NCBI GenBank assembly: GCA_913055685.1
Contig: CAJXKC010000004.1
Coordinates: 148,988-212,987, forward strand
Length of the DNA stretch: 64,000 nt
Origin: an uncultured Flavobacteriales bacterium
Lineage (GTDB): Bacteria; Bacteroidota; Bacteroidia; Flavobacteriales; Schleiferiaceae
Direction: 5' to 3'
Below the pieces are notes generated by a model, which was not told where the DNA came from, ran no database searches, and saw only the letters and a program-made list of their open reading frames with translations. Shown here piece by piece: positions 48,698 to 58,605 of the stretch. A program made the translations under genes and the position numbers. Positions within the stretch are counted from its first letter, which is position 1. Every line of letters starts with the position of its first letter.

Positions 48698-49783
48698 TTA
48701 GTTTAGGTAGTGCCAGGCGGTTTTTTTGGCCATGGCCTGGGGTAGGAATTCTTGCAGTTTTATTTGCGCTTGAGCGACTAAGTTCTCAGCTAAGCTTGAA
48801 TCTGCTTTAATTTGAGCGACAAATTGGGCCAAGGTTTTAAAATCCTTTACTGGAGCTAGTAAACCAGTTTCACCGGGAATAACCATTTCTGGGATTCCAC
48901 CAGCTTGGGTAGCTACAACGGGGATTTTTGCTGCAAAGGCATCTAAAATGCTAGTACCTAGTCCTTCCATTTCGGAAGTAAATAGAAAGCAATTAAAGTC
49001 TAAAAGGAGGGAGGGAACATCTTCTCTAAAGCCCAGAAAGCTAACATGCTCACTAATTTTTAGGTCACTAGCCATTGCCTTTAATTCGGACTCTAATTCA
49101 CCTTTACCGGCAATAAAAAAGTGTATATCCTTATCGTGTTTTAAAAGCTCAGCAGCGACCGATAAAAAGGTCTTATGATCTTTATGGCCCGCTAAGGCCG
49201 CCACATTTCCAATCCAAAACTTGGCGGAAAATTCTGGATACTCTGATCTTAAAATGCCTTTTTCAGCCCTTTCAAACTTACTAGGGTCTATAGACGAGTG
49301 AACGGTAAAGACCTTATTGGGCTCTTTAATTGACTTCTTAAGGATCTTGGCAATGGCATCACTTACGGCTAGATACTTAGCTACTCCCTTAAAATTATAT
49401 TTAAATCTGCTCAGCATCGATTTAGCCACGGGAAAGTCGACTCGGCGAGATACTACTAATCTTTCTTTAGCACCAAATAGTGCTTTAGCATAAACCGCAA
49501 AGCCATGGGCATGGGCATCATGAGCATGCCAAATGGAGATTTCTTCTTGCTTACTGTATTGCTTTAGCCTTTTAGCGAAGCTCAAATCTAAAGAGCTCCG
49601 TTTTTTTAAGGCCAGGACCGGAATATTTTCTTTAATGGCCCATTGATGTAAGGGCGAATCACGGATGCAGGCTATATGCTGTTGCCAATTTTCTTTGCGA
49701 AGTTCTTTCACTAAATAGGCAATCTGTTGCTCTCCGCCGCGCCAAGAGCGAGCGGTTGAAATATGCAGCAGTTTAGGATTCAC
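48698..49783 (-). CDS. Glycosyltransferase (GT4-like)
   Basis: ISTARSWRGGEQQIAYL, HAHDAHAHGFAVYA, TSEMEGLGTSILDAFAAKIPVVATQAGGIPEMV. Confidence 0.93.
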   Translation of the reverse strand: MNPKLLHISTARSWRGGEQQIAYLVKELRKENWQQHIACIRDSPLHQWAIKENIPVLALKKRSSLDLSFAKRLKQYSKQEEISIWHAHDAHAHGFAVYAKALFGAKERLVVSRRVDFPVAKSMLSRFKYNFKGVAKYLAVSDAIAKILKKSIKEPNKVFTVHSSIDPSKFERAEKGILRSEYPEFSAKFWIGNVAALAGHKDHKTFLSVAAELLKHDKDIHFFIAGKGELESELKAMASDLKISEHVSFLGFREDVPSLLLDFNCFLFTSEMEGLGTSILDAFAAKIPVVATQAGGIPEMVIPGETGLLAPVKDFKTLAQFVAQIKADSSLAENLVAQAQIKLQEFLPQAMAKKTAWHYLN

Positions 49784-50531
49784 GACGCTGCAGTTTTAAG
49801 AGCTTAGTATATTTAAGGTAGGTGGCGTAAGCCGACCAGCGCGCAATCATCCAACCCTCTTTTCCATCGAGAAAGCCTAAACGAAAAAAATAAGCCCGGA
49901 TAAACTTTAGGCTAGGGGAGAAAATGATTTTAAACCAGTTAGAGCGCTTGCCTTTTTCGAAGGCTGCTTGGGAGGAGATGTCGGTGAATTTGCGGATTTG
50001 AGCCAGATGCTCCTCAAAGCTGTAAATGCTGTAATGCAATAAATTTCCTTCCAGCCTTGAGCTCTTTGCCCCGTCTTCCAAAATAAAGGTATCGTGAGGA
50101 TTTTGCCCACCCCAGGCGCCTTTTCGACTATCCCATAGCCGTAGTTTGCGATCGGGATACCACAGTCCATGTTTGATCCATTTCCCGATATAATTTGTTA
50201 GTCGGTTCAGATAATATCCATCGTAAGCCCAGTTTTCTTTAACCGCTAAGATGGAGGCTTTTAAAGTTTCGTCCAGGGCTTCATCGGCATCGAGGGATAA
50301 AACATGCGGGTATTTAGCCTGACTAATAGCCCAGTTTTTTTGCTGGATATGTCCTTCAAAAGTATGTTGTACGAAGCGAGCTCCTTTAGACTTTACAATT
50401 TCTTCGGTCCGATCCGTGCTGTAGGAGTCAACCACCACTATATCATCGGCCACCTCCAATAAAGAGTCTAGGCAACGTCCAATATTGCGTTCTTCGTTAA
50501 AGGTTATTATGACAGCTGAAATCTTAGGCAT
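49773..50531 (-). CDS. Glycosyltransferase family 2 (LPS core WaaE-like)
   Basis: ISAVIITFNEERNIGRCLDSLLEVADDIVVVDSYSTDRTEEI, HVLSLDADEALD. Confidence 0.94.
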   Translation of the reverse strand: MPKISAVIITFNEERNIGRCLDSLLEVADDIVVVDSYSTDRTEEIVKSKGARFVQHTFEGHIQQKNWAISQAKYPHVLSLDADEALDETLKASILAVKENWAYDGYYLNRLTNYIGKWIKHGLWYPDRKLRLWDSRKGAWGGQNPHDTFILEDGAKSSRLEGNLLHYSIYSFEEHLAQIRKFTDISSQAAFEKGKRSNWFKIIFSPSLKFIRAYFFRLGFLDGKEGWMIARWSAYATYLKYTKLLKLQRRES

Positions 50532-51627
50532 GAGCCTTCAAGTCTTGATAGGTTTGCATCCACTGTTCGGCAATTACCCTGGGATGAAATTGTTGTACAA
50601 AATTATAATTCTGTTTCACGGCCTTTTCGCGCTGTCCTCCATTCCAAAAATGATCGAGGCCTAATTTCAATGACTCTAAATCAATTGTATCCACTAAATA
50701 ACTTCCTGGCCCGGCTACTTCTTGCAGCGCCGAATTGCGCGCGGTTAGTAAGGCGGTTTTTGAAAACATTGCTTCTAAAAGGGGAATCCCAAAGCCTTCA
50801 AAAATAGAAGGGTAGGCCATAAGCTCGGACATCTGATAAAGGGCCGCTAATTCTGTATTGTCACCTACCTTTAATGGTTTTATCCACTGTTTTTCTTCTT
50901 CGCTCAGCGCATTGTAGAAATTGACCCAATAGCTAGTTGCACGGCCCACCAAGACCAGAGGGATTTTTAATTCGATACAGGCCTGAGCCAATAATACCGG
51001 GTTTTTCCGAGCTTCTAGAGTACCTACGAAGAGCGCATATCGTTCGGGTAACTTATACTTTGCCCGAATTTTGGCGTAACTGCTTTCATAGGACTCAAGA
51101 AATACCTTCTGACAAGACTGGCCAATCACCTTAATCTTTTCTGGGGCAATGCCCAGTAGTTGGATAAGGTCCATACGGGTTTGCTGACTTATCGCTACTA
51201 TTAATTTAGCATCCTTTGCCGCTTGACGAGCCTTACGTTTATAGATCTTGCGGTCAATTGGTTTGTAAAGCTCTGGGTAGCGCAAAAAGATTAAATCGTG
51301 TACCGTTAGTACCGAGGCTATTCCTCGTTTCATTAAGCCACTTGGTAATTCCCCGCTTAGGCCGTGATAAATCGACACCCCGTCTTGCTGGGCTTGTTTA
51401 GACACCAAAGACCGCCGCCAAATCTGACCGTAAAGCTTGTTCTTAAACTTTGGTCCGCACTCTTTTACATGCTCTGCCTTAAAGGGCACCTTTCCGGGCC
51501 AAGGGTTATAAAGCAGGTATTCGTTTTCAGGAAAATATTCGCTTAATGACTCTACCAGGTTACGCCCGTAATTCCCAAGACCACTGCGATTGTGGTAAAT
51601 TCGTTTGGCATCAAAAGCGATTTTCAT
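50524..51627 (-). CDS. Glycosyltransferase family 4
   Basis: YHNRSGLGNYGRNLVESL, PERYALFVGTLEARKNPVLLAQA, YPSIFEGFGIPLLEAM. Confidence 0.94.
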   Translation of the reverse strand: MKIAFDAKRIYHNRSGLGNYGRNLVESLSEYFPENEYLLYNPWPGKVPFKAEHVKECGPKFKNKLYGQIWRRSLVSKQAQQDGVSIYHGLSGELPSGLMKRGIASVLTVHDLIFLRYPELYKPIDRKIYKRKARQAAKDAKLIVAISQQTRMDLIQLLGIAPEKIKVIGQSCQKVFLESYESSYAKIRAKYKLPERYALFVGTLEARKNPVLLAQACIELKIPLVLVGRATSYWVNFYNALSEEEKQWIKPLKVGDNTELAALYQMSELMAYPSIFEGFGIPLLEAMFSKTALLTARNSALQEVAGPGSYLVDTIDLESLKLGLDHFWNGGQREKAVKQNYNFVQQFHPRVIAEQWMQTYQDLKAHA

Positions 51628-52922
51628 TAATCGAGGCTAATAAGCTGCTGGTTTTGATAGATGGCCAAGGCCTTACCTTTTAGGCTCATCCCTAGGAAGG
51701 GATTATTGGCCCCTTTGCTTTTTAAGTTTGAGGCTTCTAAGGTATAGCTCAGCTCAGGGTCAAATAAACTAAGTTCTACGGTTGCACCTTCTTCTATCTT
51801 TAGATCGGTTTGGTAGTTAAGAACTTCGCGCGGCCCCATACTTATAAGTTCTATTATACGGTCTAAGCCCAATTCATTGCCACAACTTGCATTGAGGGCA
51901 CCGAAAAAGCCCTCCAAGCTAGCCGCGCCAAATGCGGCTAAATCGAATTCACAACGCTTTTCTTCGATGGTTCTGGGCTGGTGATTACTGGCAATCGCTT
52001 TAATACTACCCTTTTTAAGAGCCGCTATTAATGCTTTTCGATCAGCTGCTGATCGCAAAGGGGGATAAACTTTTAAATTACTATCGTAGCTTTCCAAAGC
52101 CTCATCGGTGTAAACCAAATTCAGGAGGTTTACGTCGGCACTAATGTCCAATCCCTTGGCCTGCGCTTTTTCTAGTAATTCTACCGCCTCTTTGCTGCTT
52201 AAAGCTTGTAGGTGAAGGGGGGCAAGACAATAATCGGCTAAGGCAATATCACGGGCTATGCCTAAGCTTTCGGCTAGTTCTGGAATACCCTTTAAACCCA
52301 GCCAGGTACTTTTTTCGCCCTCGTGCATTTGCCCATTAGCGCGAATTTCTCTATCCTGCGATAGCACTTGTAGAGCGGGGCCAATTTCGCGGTTATAAAG
52401 CAAGGCTAAGCGCATAAGGGCGCTGTTAGTAACCGCTTTGGTGCCGTGTGAGAAACCAACTGCACCGGCAGCTTTCATATCGTAAATTTCACTAAGCTCT
52501 TCTCCCTTTAGACCTTTACTAAAAGCACCCATGGGCAGAACTTTTACCGGGAGATGGGGATTGTGCTTGGCTAGATATTGAATAGCCGCTTTATGATCTA
52601 CGGTTGGATTAGTGTCCGGACTTAGGGCAACGCTTGTAAACCCGCCCTGAGCGGCCGCAGCTGCACCCGAGTTGAGATCTTCGCGGTCTTCATTACCAGG
52701 ATCATTGAAGTTTGCTCTTAAATCTAACCATCCGATACTTAGGTGAAGGTTATCAGCGCTAAACTCTTGCGCCTTTGGATCGGATAAATTTGAACCAATT
52801 TTTTCGATTTTCCCCTCCGAAAGTAAAAGGTCAACCACCTTTTGGTGGAAAGAGGAGCGAGGGTCAATCACCTTCGCGTTTTTAATGAGAAATTTTTGCG
52901 CGCTCATGTGGTTCTTTTCCAA
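51627..52922 (-). CDS. Dihydroorotase-like amidohydrolase lacking canonical metal ligands (pseudo-dihydroorotase)
   Basis: DHOase architecture (EDLNSGAAAAAQGGFTSVALSPDTNPTVD) but HxH site reads DLRANFNDPG and IATDHAPH-type site reads IASNHQPR. Confidence 0.85.
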   Translation of the reverse strand: MEKNHMSAQKFLIKNAKVIDPRSSFHQKVVDLLLSEGKIEKIGSNLSDPKAQEFSADNLHLSIGWLDLRANFNDPGNEDREDLNSGAAAAAQGGFTSVALSPDTNPTVDHKAAIQYLAKHNPHLPVKVLPMGAFSKGLKGEELSEIYDMKAAGAVGFSHGTKAVTNSALMRLALLYNREIGPALQVLSQDREIRANGQMHEGEKSTWLGLKGIPELAESLGIARDIALADYCLAPLHLQALSSKEAVELLEKAQAKGLDISADVNLLNLVYTDEALESYDSNLKVYPPLRSAADRKALIAALKKGSIKAIASNHQPRTIEEKRCEFDLAAFGAASLEGFFGALNASCGNELGLDRIIELISMGPREVLNYQTDLKIEEGATVELSLFDPELSYTLEASNLKSKGANNPFLGMSLKGKALAIYQNQQLISLD

Positions 52923-54907
52923 AGTAAAATCATTTCCAAGGCAAGGAATAACAAGGCTGCAAAGATAAAGCTTGCTCCTAAGCTTCGGTCTTTGAAGGTT
53001 AAGCCTGCCTTTAATTTATTTAAACGGCTAGTTTCTTCAGGATTAATCAATTCCGCATTTGGACCAAAATACGCTCTTAATTGGTCTTCTTCAAGCTGCT
53101 TTAAATCCGACTCTCGCCTATCGATATTTACGGAAAGGTAGGCAATTTCCTGCCCTGAATTTTTCACCAAGTATTGTCCGGGGTCAAGATTGGCTCCTTC
53201 GCCCATTATTCGGTACATACCCTTTTGGTAATTTTGAGGAGGGATAAGCTCCCCAACATCAGTGATCAGTTTTAAACTTTGATCGGCACTTCCTTGGGCT
53301 TTAATTTCTTGATGGGCATCATCCTGACCTAAAGTGAGGTAATAACTTAAGCCTTGGTCTTTGAAAAGTGCCGCGTTCACCAGAATAGGGGCAAAGCTTT
53401 CGTGGTTTAAGATATTGCTCGAATTCCGATCCAATTTTGAGTTACAATAGAAGATCTGCCCTTTTGCAAAGGCCAGACGAGATAGGAGCTTTCGATTGCC
53501 ACTTAAACTAATTAGTGACTGACTTTGGCTCGTAAAGTCATTAAGATAGGCCGTAGTATAGGGTAGGTCGGGGTTATCTAATTCCTCGATAAAAACATCT
53601 TTGTAAAAGGGGTCGGCATAATTTATCTCTTGGGCGCGACTACTATCGTTTTGCCATTTTTCGGAAAGCCTAATCTGGAAGCGCGCCAGATTTTGTTTAA
53701 AAGCAGAAGCAGATTGTCCTGGTAAAAAACAAAGGTTTCCACCTCTTTTTAAGTGGTTCTGCAAGTTGACTTGCAATTTTTCTAAGTCTTGATCGGTGGT
53801 AATTACGATAAGATCTGCAGCTTCAAATTTAGCGTAGTCAAGCTGATTAAGCGGAGACCGGAAATATTCAAAAAACTTGCTGTCAAATAAGTCAGATAAA
53901 GGCTCAATATGCTGCTCTCCTAGGAGGTACACCAGAGGTGGCTTTTGGTTTTGCCAGCTAAAGAAAAACTGATTGTCGAATTCGGGTTCACCTTTGTCAA
54001 TCTTTAATTGGGCCCGATGAAACTTCCCAGGTGGGACTACAAAAGGTAAACTTAGCTTCGGAGTTTGATCTTCATTCAAGTCTACTAATTGCGCGGAATA
54101 AAGGCTATCATCCAATTTCAGCTCTAAGCTTAAGTTACTTATTTGTTCACCATGACTTTTTAGCCAGAGCTGGATTTTCTGCTCCATTCCCGCCACGAAA
54201 ATGGGCTTTTCAAAACTCAATGAATCGATTGCGATGTTTTTGCTTCCTTCCACACTGCTTAAAGGAAGTAATACTAGTTCTTCCTCGAATTGGGTAGCGC
54301 CTAGTTGCTCGTTAAATAAACTATTTTGAAAGTCGCTGATAAGATAGACCTTATGCAAAGCTCCTTCGGTATAATTGGCTCGTAGCGATTCTAGCATTTG
54401 CTTGATTCCCAAAAAGCGGCTGTGAAAATTGAGCCGGTCTACAAGCTCTACTGCCGTCTGAGGCTTTGTGTTGGAGGCAAATAAGGAACTACTATTGTTA
54501 CTGATTAATTGCACATCAGCGTCCTCGCTAAAGCTTTGTATTAAATCGACCGCTAAATTTTTCGCTTGGTAAAATAAGGGGCCTTCCGCTCCATTACGCT
54601 TCATGGAGAAGCTGTTATCCAAATAAATGTGGTGGTAGACCTTTTTAGTTTGCGAATCGCCGCCAACTTCGTCTACTTCCGGCTGAGCAAATGCAAACAC
54701 TAGCATGCTTAGCGCTAAGGCCCTTAGGGCAAAGATTAACCAGTAGCGTAGCTTCTTTACCGCTTTACTTTCTTGTTCGAGCCTTCTTAAAAATCGGGTA
54801 TTGCTAAAAAAAACGGTTTTGGCCTTCCTGAAATTGAAGAGGTGAATGAGTAGGGGAATACTCAGTGCGGTTAGGGCCCATAGAAATTGAGGAAAACCGA
54901 AATTCAT
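52904..54907 (-). CDS. BatA-domain membrane protein (VWA-like)
   Basis: FGFPQFLWALTALSIPLLIHLFNFRKAKTVFFSNTRFLRRLEQESKAVKKLRYWLIFALRALALSMLVFAFAQP; YLDNSFSM. Confidence 0.93.
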   Translation of the reverse strand: MNFGFPQFLWALTALSIPLLIHLFNFRKAKTVFFSNTRFLRRLEQESKAVKKLRYWLIFALRALALSMLVFAFAQPEVDEVGGDSQTKKVYHHIYLDNSFSMKRNGAEGPLFYQAKNLAVDLIQSFSEDADVQLISNNSSSLFASNTKPQTAVELVDRLNFHSRFLGIKQMLESLRANYTEGALHKVYLISDFQNSLFNEQLGATQFEEELVLLPLSSVEGSKNIAIDSLSFEKPIFVAGMEQKIQLWLKSHGEQISNLSLELKLDDSLYSAQLVDLNEDQTPKLSLPFVVPPGKFHRAQLKIDKGEPEFDNQFFFSWQNQKPPLVYLLGEQHIEPLSDLFDSKFFEYFRSPLNQLDYAKFEAADLIVITTDQDLEKLQVNLQNHLKRGGNLCFLPGQSASAFKQNLARFQIRLSEKWQNDSSRAQEINYADPFYKDVFIEELDNPDLPYTTAYLNDFTSQSQSLISLSGNRKLLSRLAFAKGQIFYCNSKLDRNSSNILNHESFAPILVNAALFKDQGLSYYLTLGQDDAHQEIKAQGSADQSLKLITDVGELIPPQNYQKGMYRIMGEGANLDPGQYLVKNSGQEIAYLSVNIDRRESDLKQLEEDQLRAYFGPNAELINPEETSRLNKLKAGLTFKDRSLGASFIFAALLFLALEMILLWKRTT

Positions 54908-54954
54908 TAAAAAACAAAAGTAAAGCTTTGGAGCTTACTGCAATGAATCAATTC

Positions 54955-55938
54955 TTATTTGTGAAGAATTTCCTCCAAGAATTTTTCAATCGCCGCTCTA
55001 ACGGCCTCCGGGTCCTGACTCTTAATAGGGTTTGCCAGCACGTGGTCCCCTACATCTGCCAACTCGACCAATCGTTTTTTATGCTTCGGACTACCTAGGC
55101 TTTCGTGCATCCATCGAATTTTATCGACCGAAACTACCGGGTCTTGTTCCTCCTCATTTTTATAGAAACAAAGATTTAGGGTGGGACATTTAACTTTAGC
55201 GAAAGTGCTATCCACCAAGGTGGATTCTAACAAGTGCTGCAGTTCTACTAAGGCATTAACCGTGTAAAGTGTATCCCAATAGAGCGCATAGGCAGCAGTG
55301 TCGGCTACAATTCTGCGCTTATCCCCCAAAACTAGGTGAGCAATTTCTAAGCCCCAAGGGCCATTTAATAATGCTGCAGCAGGATCTTTTACTCGAATGT
55401 TTGGTGATAAGTTAACCAGGGCATTCACCGACTTTGGAAAACTAGCGGCTAAATTAATGGCATAGCTGCAACCAGTAGAAGTACCCATTAGTAGTACTTT
55501 CTTACCTAATTTTTGTCCAATTGCTAGTGCTTCTTTGGCGTCGGCCCAGGCACTTTCAGCGGTAAAATCATGTAGGCTTTCACGGCGATAGCCATGACCA
55601 CTCAAGCGACTTAAAAACAAATTCGCGCCTAATTTATTCGCGATTTCACGATGCACGGGCGCGCCTTCTGGATGAGAAGCAGAAAAGCCATGCAGGTACA
55701 CAATGGCCCATTCGGTTTGATGCAGGCTATCACCAAACCATTCTATTCTAGCCTCATTTTCGCTGCGAAGATCAAATTTAGATTCCTTATTAAGCAGAAA
55801 TGAATCTAGCTCAGCCAGATTACTGGGAATAGCGGGTAGGTCTGACTTTAAATTTAATGGTTCTGGCTTTGGCCCGGCCAAATAGCCCATAGCTAAAAGG
55901 CTAAAAAAAAAGAGTAAGAGGTAAACTATTTTTTTCAT
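54955..55938 (-). CDS. Alpha/beta hydrolase
   Basis: AIVYLHGFSASHPEGAPVHREIA, LLMGTSTGCSYAINLA, catalytic-His candidate DVGDHVL. Confidence 0.9.
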   Translation of the reverse strand: MKKIVYLLLFFFSLLAMGYLAGPKPEPLNLKSDLPAIPSNLAELDSFLLNKESKFDLRSENEARIEWFGDSLHQTEWAIVYLHGFSASHPEGAPVHREIANKLGANLFLSRLSGHGYRRESLHDFTAESAWADAKEALAIGQKLGKKVLLMGTSTGCSYAINLAASFPKSVNALVNLSPNIRVKDPAAALLNGPWGLEIAHLVLGDKRRIVADTAAYALYWDTLYTVNALVELQHLLESTLVDSTFAKVKCPTLNLCFYKNEEEQDPVVSVDKIRWMHESLGSPKHKKRLVELADVGDHVLANPIKSQDPEAVRAAIEKFLEEILHK

Positions 55939-56378
55939 CGGTCTACGGCTTCACAAGCTTCTAAAATGTAATTAAACTGCTCGAAATCATCACTGTTTAG
56001 TCGAAGCCTGCCTTTAATGAAAACCACTTCATCCGTTTCGAAGCGCCGGGGTGATTCTTTGAATTTTAGGGCAATAACACTTTCGGGACCCGCACCACCG
56101 CAAAAGAAGCAAGCGCTAAAGGGGTAGGCCGATAAAGCGTACTCGCCGCCATCCACATCCAATGGAATCATATATCCTTTGATAAGAACTTCTTGGTCCT
56201 TGAGGGCTTTTACTTCCATGGAAAATTCAGGCACTAAATACCAGGCCTCAAAATCCTCGAAATAGCGGTCTACAAATTCCACTTTAGACAGTAGTTTCCA
56301 GTCAATGATACGAGCGGCCTGCTGTGCGATTAAGTCTTGACTAAGGATAAAGAATATGATTATTGTAAGCTTTTTCAT
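55935..56378 (-). CDS. Secreted CFFCG-motif protein A (DUF3299-like)
   Basis: Signal peptide; GYMIPLDVDGGEYALSAYPFSACFFCGGAGPESVIALKF; paralogous to the adjacent gene. Confidence 0.75.
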   Translation of the reverse strand: MKKLTIIIFFILSQDLIAQQAARIIDWKLLSKVEFVDRYFEDFEAWYLVPEFSMEVKALKDQEVLIKGYMIPLDVDGGEYALSAYPFSACFFCGGAGPESVIALKFKESPRRFETDEVVFIKGRLRLNSDDFEQFNYILEACEAVDR

Positions 56379-56797
56379 CCGGCTATACTTGCTTGGGTGA
56401 GCGTGAAAAATAGTCCGCTTCCATTGCGGTTTAAGCGCAGCACTCCTTTAATGGGAAGGTACTTATCAGTTGCAAAACGCCCTGGGTCCTTCGCGAATTT
56501 TAATTGAATTGCCGTTTCTGGTCCCGCATTTCCACAGAAGAAGCAACTGCTAAAAGGGTTTTTGGAAAGCGCGTAAGTATTGGCTTCAACATCAATAGGA
56601 ATAAGGTAGCCCGCTATGATTACTTCTTCTCCCTCAAACTGAGATTCAAGGATAGAAGGGAATTTCGGAAAAAACTGACCGCTATTGGGGTCTTGGTCAT
56701 AGGTGGTCATGCCTAATACCGGCCAGGCCAAACTTTTTTGGGCCCATCCATCCGCCGAAAGGCTAATGAGAAATATGAAGGTTAGGAGCCTAAGCAT
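56375..56797 (-). CDS. Secreted CFFCG-motif protein B (DUF3299-like)
   Basis: Signal peptide MLRLLTFIFLISLSADGWAQ; GYLIPIDVEANTYALSKNPFSSCFFCGNAGPETAIQLKF. Confidence 0.75.
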   Translation of the reverse strand: MLRLLTFIFLISLSADGWAQKSLAWPVLGMTTYDQDPNSGQFFPKFPSILESQFEGEEVIIAGYLIPIDVEANTYALSKNPFSSCFFCGNAGPETAIQLKFAKDPGRFATDKYLPIKGVLRLNRNGSGLFFTLTQASIAG

Positions 56798-57953
56798 CTT
56801 GAAGAGATTTAATGATATTAATGCGATAAGCATGCCAAGCGGGAAGCAGGGAGGCGACTCCCACAATTAGACAGAGACTTAGGAAGGTATATAAGGTTTT
56901 AAGGTCGACAATGATGCTGTGCCAAGGAATTTTGTAAGCGGGACTCAGATACTGACCAATTAAGGCGAAACTTATTAGGTTGAAAAGCACCGCCGCGATA
57001 AAGGCGAAAAAAGCAAGAATAAGGCCTTTGCTAAGAAGTAGGGTAATAATCTTTTTTCGCGGACTGCCTATCGCCCTTAAAAAAGCGAGCTGGGGCTCAT
57101 CATCCTTTAGGCCTTGAAATAAAGCTAAGAAGACACTGAGGGTCGCGATCAGGATCATTATATAGGCTAAAATATTGAGGAAAAGGATAGCATTGGCTCC
57201 TAGACTAAAAAGTCGATTAACCTCAATGGCGGGCAGGGCCGCTTGCATGCTAGTATTTTTATTCACTAATCGCGGTAAGCGTAAGTTGGCCATTGGGCTT
57301 TTAAAGCGAAAGAGGCCTGCGGTAATTTCTTTAGGTCCTTCGCTATGGTGGACTTCCCAAAGAGTGCTTAGCGGACTTAGAATTAGCTCATCGATAACCG
57401 TGCCGCTGGCCTGATAAATACCTACAACTTTAAAAGGATGATGGTGATGATCGCCCTTGGCTTGAAGGCCATGGGACCCTTCAAACTGATCTCCAATCTG
57501 AAGGCCAGTTGCTTCGGCTACTGCAGCACCTAGACATACTTCCATGCTTTTTGAGGCTAATTTGCCACTGGCTAGTTTAACTCCGTACCATTCTGCATAG
57601 CGCTGACTAGTACCAACAATTCTCCAGGATTGATAATTGTCGCCATAGGATAGTGGCACGGACTCTTTTACTAAAGGGTTTTTACTTAGTTTCTCGAATT
57701 CCTCTAATGGGATATTTCCAGTGGGAGGGTCGATATGATAAACGGAGGCTAATATTATTTGCAGAGGGCTGCCTTTGGCACCCACTACCATGTCTATGTT
57801 TTTAATATTGTCCTTAAAGCTGGCCTCAAAGCGCTCTTGAGCGTGGAGTAATAAAAGCACTAAACCAGTGCTAAAGGATAGAAGCAATACGCTTAAAATG
57901 CTATGCAGGCTTCGGTGTTTAAGGCTTTGCCAAGCAGTTTTCCACACTCTCAT
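56790..57953 (-). CDS. FtsX/MacB-like ABC transporter permease with His-rich periplasmic loop
   Basis: Four TM segments; QAKGDHHHHPFKVVGIYQASGTVIDELI; adjacent to ATPase. Confidence 0.9.
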   Translation of the reverse strand: MRVWKTAWQSLKHRSLHSILSVLLLSFSTGLVLLLLHAQERFEASFKDNIKNIDMVVGAKGSPLQIILASVYHIDPPTGNIPLEEFEKLSKNPLVKESVPLSYGDNYQSWRIVGTSQRYAEWYGVKLASGKLASKSMEVCLGAAVAEATGLQIGDQFEGSHGLQAKGDHHHHPFKVVGIYQASGTVIDELILSPLSTLWEVHHSEGPKEITAGLFRFKSPMANLRLPRLVNKNTSMQAALPAIEVNRLFSLGANAILFLNILAYIMILIATLSVFLALFQGLKDDEPQLAFLRAIGSPRKKIITLLLSKGLILAFFAFIAAVLFNLISFALIGQYLSPAYKIPWHSIIVDLKTLYTFLSLCLIVGVASLLPAWHAYRINIIKSLQDA

Positions 57954-58579
57954 AAGTTATAGCTTTTTGAGATTTTGGATTTTAGGCGCGCATCATGGGT
58001 AACGATAAGCAGCGCACTTTGATGCTTTTCGCAAAGCTCGATGAGCAGGGAGGCCACTAGGTCGGCATTTTTATCGTCTAAGGCTGAGCTCGGCTCATCG
58101 GCTAAAAGAATAGGTGGTTCATGCATTAAGGCTCTGGCTATGGAGGCCCTTTGCTGTTCACCGATACTGCAAACTGCTGGTTTTTTATGACGTAAATTAT
58201 AGATGCCCAGATCTTTAAATAATTGATGGATTTTTTGAAGATTGGGTTTGTGGCCTTGATAGCGGGCGGCTAGCAATAAGTTATCTTCTAAGCTGAGGTA
58301 GGGTAGGAAATAGCTTTTTTGAAAAACTAAGCCATAGTGTTTGGCCCTAAACTTTTCCAGCTGCCTAGGGTTTAATTCTTTAAGCGACTGACCCAAAACT
58401 TCTATGCTTCCTTGCTGCAGCTCTTGAAGTCCTGCAAGTAAATTTAATAATGTAGACTTTCCACTGCCTGATGGGCCTAGCAGTAACGCCGTTTCTCCTC
58501 TATGGAGATTCACATCAGGAAATTCGAGGGCCTCTTGGGAGGGATAACTGAATTTAAGTTCAGAGCTTTGTAAGACCAT
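57950..58579 (-). CDS. LolD/MacB-type ABC ATPase
   Basis: LLLGPSGSGKSTLLNLLAGL, VCSIGEQQRASIARALMHEPPILLADEPSSALD. Confidence 0.95.
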   Translation of the reverse strand: MVLQSSELKFSYPSQEALEFPDVNLHRGETALLLGPSGSGKSTLLNLLAGLQELQQGSIEVLGQSLKELNPRQLEKFRAKHYGLVFQKSYFLPYLSLEDNLLLAARYQGHKPNLQKIHQLFKDLGIYNLRHKKPAVCSIGEQQRASIARALMHEPPILLADEPSSALDDKNADLVASLLIELCEKHQSALLIVTHDARLKSKISKSYNL

Positions 58580-58605
58580 AGGACAAACTTACTAAGAAAG
58601 AAATC

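Noticed and set aside
48698-54907. Capsule or O-antigen biosynthesis island
   Set aside because: Only three glycosyltransferases with BatA and a DHOase-like gene; no polymerase, flippase or sugar-nucleotide genes, so it looks like a conserved core-envelope cluster.
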